From the NCBI GenBank assembly GCA_018136815.1, contig CM030936.1, forward strand, positions 3,268,474-3,332,473: a stretch of 64,000 nucleotides of DNA. Reading direction: 5' to 3'. Shown here piece after piece: positions 61,742 through 64,000 of the stretch. Within the stretch, counting starts at the first letter, position 1, and each line of letters opens with the position of its first letter. Below the pieces are notes generated by a model. That model saw nothing but the letters and a program-made list of their open reading frames with translations. It was not told the origin of the DNA and did not search any database. The DNA is from Isochrysis galbana. Its lineage: Eukaryota; Haptophyta; Isochrysidales; Isochrysidaceae. Both the position numbers and the translations under genes were made by a program.

Positions 61742-62767
61742 GACACGGGTGATAGGAGTTTGCAGCACACCTCCTTCGGAAAACAAAAGACAAAAGGGCT
61801 GCAGAAAACAAAACGGCTCCTGCAGAGGAGGGTCAGCGCGGTCCAGAAGTTGCAGGGAAACGTCACGGAAGTCCTCGGGGCACACCGTTAGGGGGGGCGG
61901 GGGGGGGGAAGGGGGGGGGGGGGCATCTCTCTCTGTGGCGGCCGCTTGCGCTCTTCCTGTTTTCTTCTCTGAGAGGGAGAGTGATAGAGTGAGTTCACAC
62001 TGCGAGAGAGACACTGCTGCTTCTCGTGGCGGCCGTTGTCTCGAGGCACTCTCTCGCTCTCGTCTCGTCTCGCTCCCCTCTCTCCCTCTCTCTTCTCTCT
62101 CCTCTCTCCTCTCTCCTCTCTCCTCTCTTCTCTCTTCTCTCTTCTCCCTTCTCTCTTCTCCCTTCTCTCTCCTCTCTCCTCTCTCCTCTCTCCTCTCTTC
62201 TCTCTTCTCTCTTCTCCCTTCTCCCTTCTCTCTCCTCTCTCCTCTCTCCTCTCTCCTCTCTTCTCTCTCCTCTCTTCTCTCTTCTCCCTTCTCTCTCTGT
62301 CTTTCCGCACGGGGAGAGAGAGAGATGCTCCAAGAGACGACGACGAAGGAATATTGAAGGGGGGTGAGAAGAAGGCGGGGAGAGAGAGAAAGGGAGAGAG
62401 AGTGAGTGAGGAAAGAAACGTACTCGCGGTGTGTAGAATCCTGTGAGAGGCGGCAAACATTCGGAAGGCGAAACGTGCAAGTCGTGTGTGTTCACGAGGG
62501 CCAAACAACTCTGTGGGAGGGCATCTTGTATTCGGTGCCGGGGGGGGTGTCTCCGAGGGTCAGGCTGCTGGAGAGAGGAGAGAGAGAGAGCTGGAGTCTT
62601 CACGTGTAGTATCTAGGGAGTACACGAACAGAAGAGATCGTGCGCGCGATTTCAAGTGAGAAGTGAGCGCCGTCCTCTCTCACCTTCTAACTCAACAGAA
62701 AAAAGGAGGGGAAACTACAGAGGAAGAGCAAGGGAGCTCCTCGCCGTCCCGGAGCGGGAGGGGGAGG

Positions 62768-62802
<35 letters not shown>

Positions 62803-62848
62803 AGAGAAAGAGAGAGAAAGAGAGAGAGGGAGAGAGAGGGAGAGAGGC
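61742..62848. repeat. Low-complexity stretch (G runs, CTCTTC array, GA tract)
   Basis: Contains G runs at 61891-61923, a CTCTCCTCTCTTCT-type array at 62070-62305 built of 5-7 bp units, and a GA tract at 62772-62845 just before the next start codon. No gene is supported. Confidence 0.85.
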
Positions 62849-63245
62849 ATGGCCCTTCAAGTGGCCACTCCCGTCGACGAGGATGCGGAGCTATCTTCAG
62901 AGTCCATCTCGCCGTACCACCTGCGCCTTTCTCGCGCGCGCGAGGCCAACAACTTCGCGCGTCGCACCTCGGGACCGCTGGGCGCGAGCGAGGGGAAGCT
63001 CTCACCGATGATGCTTCGCTCTCCCTCGCAGGTGAGAAAGGGGGGGGGGAGGGCGGGGAGAGAGAGGGGGGGAGGGAGAGGGGGAGAGAGAGGGAGATGG
63101 GCGGGGGGGGGGGGGGGGGCAAGCGGGGAAGGGGCGAAGGCGGGCCTATGGAGCGGCTGGAGCAGCTGCGCCAGCGTTTAGTTGGTGGGGAGGGTGGAGA
63201 GGATGAGGGCATTGCCTGGCTGATGGCGCTGCCGGTTGCCCTTGT
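62849..63245 (+). CDS. Start of an unidentified gene (partial model)
   Basis: The ATG at 62849 after a GA-rich leader gives MALQVATPVDEDAELSSESI, continuing to LSPMMLRSPSQ, with a clean donor CAG|GTGAGA at 63031/63032. The following sequence is a G-rich intron. A second coding-like piece, RLEQLRQRLVGGEGGEDEGI then AWLMALPVAL (about 63154-63245), ends at another donor CTT|GTGAGT. The intervening acceptor is uncertain (63153 or 63165). Later fragments (GLHLRHDGTWLRGTGEDARV, near 63395) may belong to further exons. No domain is recognised; the first exon reads like a disordered phosphoprotein N-terminus. Confidence 0.35.
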
Positions 63246-64000
63246 GAGTGGGGTCGGGGAGGGAGGAGCCGCGCGCGTGTGTGGAGGGCCGGAGATGGGT
63301 GGGTGGGATGGGGAGTGATGAAGTCAGGGCAGACATCGTCTTGCCAGTCTGCGGCATGACCATGAGGGATGGAGAGGTGATGGAGATGGGAGGACTCCAC
63401 CTGCGCCATGATGGCACCTGGCTGCGAGGAACAGGCGAGGATGCTCGCGTGTTCGGAGAAGGATATTCACAGTCCTCAAGAAGCTCCGCAGTCGGTAGGA
63501 TGTGGGAGTGCGGAAGCTAAAGGAATGGAGGTGGGGCGGAAGGAGGATGGTATCTACCTGTGGGGAAGATCGGCTCATTGCCCCGCGGTCTCCACGACGC
63601 AAGGGTGCACATGAGGCCCGACTCACACACACGCCGCGAAGACGTTGCTCGACGGCCAAGGCTCCTTGAGGACGCGAAGCTTGGGAAAGTCTGGCCGATT
63701 ACGTTGATGCACACAGCCAGCTCATCTCTGGCTCTGGCCCCCCATTGCAGGTCGAGCACGACCTGAGGGTTCGTCTTTCGAGCACCAAGCTGGGTCAAGG
63801 GCCGAAACCGACGCACGACGATCTCAAGGGAGCGTCGCCGCTCCGAACTTCAGGGCGAGTGGTGGTCGCAACGGAGAGAATAAAGGCATCCGCGGTGCGT
63901 GCGCCGACGCGCCGAATCTCGGCCGCGTCCCCCCCCCCCCCCCCATCTCCAATCTCACGCTACTGTCATTGCTCGCTATCGCTCTACTATCCTGGGCAGG
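63246..64000. other. Right-edge stretch, probably further exons or introns
   Basis: Several protein-like fragments occur in different frames without a consistent splice model, so I annotate none. A C run lies at 63930-63944. Confidence 0.3.

Noticed and set aside
61888..62603. Glu/Arg- and Ser/Leu-repeat frames
   Set aside because: They are translations of the CTCTTC array on either strand, not genes.

Overview
The window is nuclear DNA of a eukaryotic, photosynthetic protist, probably a haptophyte or related alga with a complex plastid (inference). Its genes are split by short GT-AG introns (about 80-260 bp) whose boundaries restore conserved protein motifs and whose exon sums divide by three. 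The products include a thylakoid-lumen-type pentapeptide protein, a probable nuclear-encoded plastid RNA polymerase omega subunit, an XEG113-like glycosyltransferase, a sulfotransferase, a chloride channel and a DEAD-box helicase. The DNA is GC-rich with very long G, C and GA runs, typical of such algal genomes. A 100-base N gap lies at 49451-49550.

Host genes, left to right: pentapeptide-repeat protein (1-567, +, 5' partial); CLC chloride channel with CBS pair (2394-5977, -); small hypothetical ORF (6723-6977, +); XEG113-like GT77 glycosyltransferase (8177-10271, -); response-regulator receiver protein (14355-15981, +); DHH-DHHA1-CBS protein (21523-23687, -); sulfotransferase (25354-27038, +); Arp8-like actin-related protein (31661-34244, +); DDX47/Rrp3 helicase (37243-38900, -); RpoZ-like protein (46132-47374, +); rhomboid-like membrane protein (57001-57903, +); and the start of an unidentified gene near 62849 (+). 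They are ordinary, independently transcribed housekeeping genes with no operon-like logic.

The space between them is a layered collection of mobile elements: (a) a chromodomain-bearing Ty3/gypsy element (49551 to about 55480) cut on its left by the gap; (b) two miniature LTR elements (TRIMs), one at 58881-60405 with 730-bp LTRs carrying a TATA box plus tRNA-like pol III boxes, one at 43237-44410 with identical 172-bp LTRs; (c) a retroposon family, here called S1, with 16-18 bp target duplications and an end resembling a LINE 3' tail; (d) LINE remnants at 18636-20880 and 41093-42620; (e) four copies of a hAT-like MITE with 8-bp target duplications; (f) a 1993-bp element bounded by perfect 25-bp inverted repeats (28171-30163); (g) decayed transposase genes at 10564-11701 and 39882-40800. 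Both TRIMs sit inside S1 copies, and one S1 copy sits inside a LINE, so relative insertion ages can be read directly.

The most unusual object is the 58881-60405 TRIM. It resembles plant Cassandra elements in layout but carries a tRNA-like module instead of 5S rRNA, and it shares its polypurine tract and LTR start with the neighbouring chromovirus, its likely mobilising partner.
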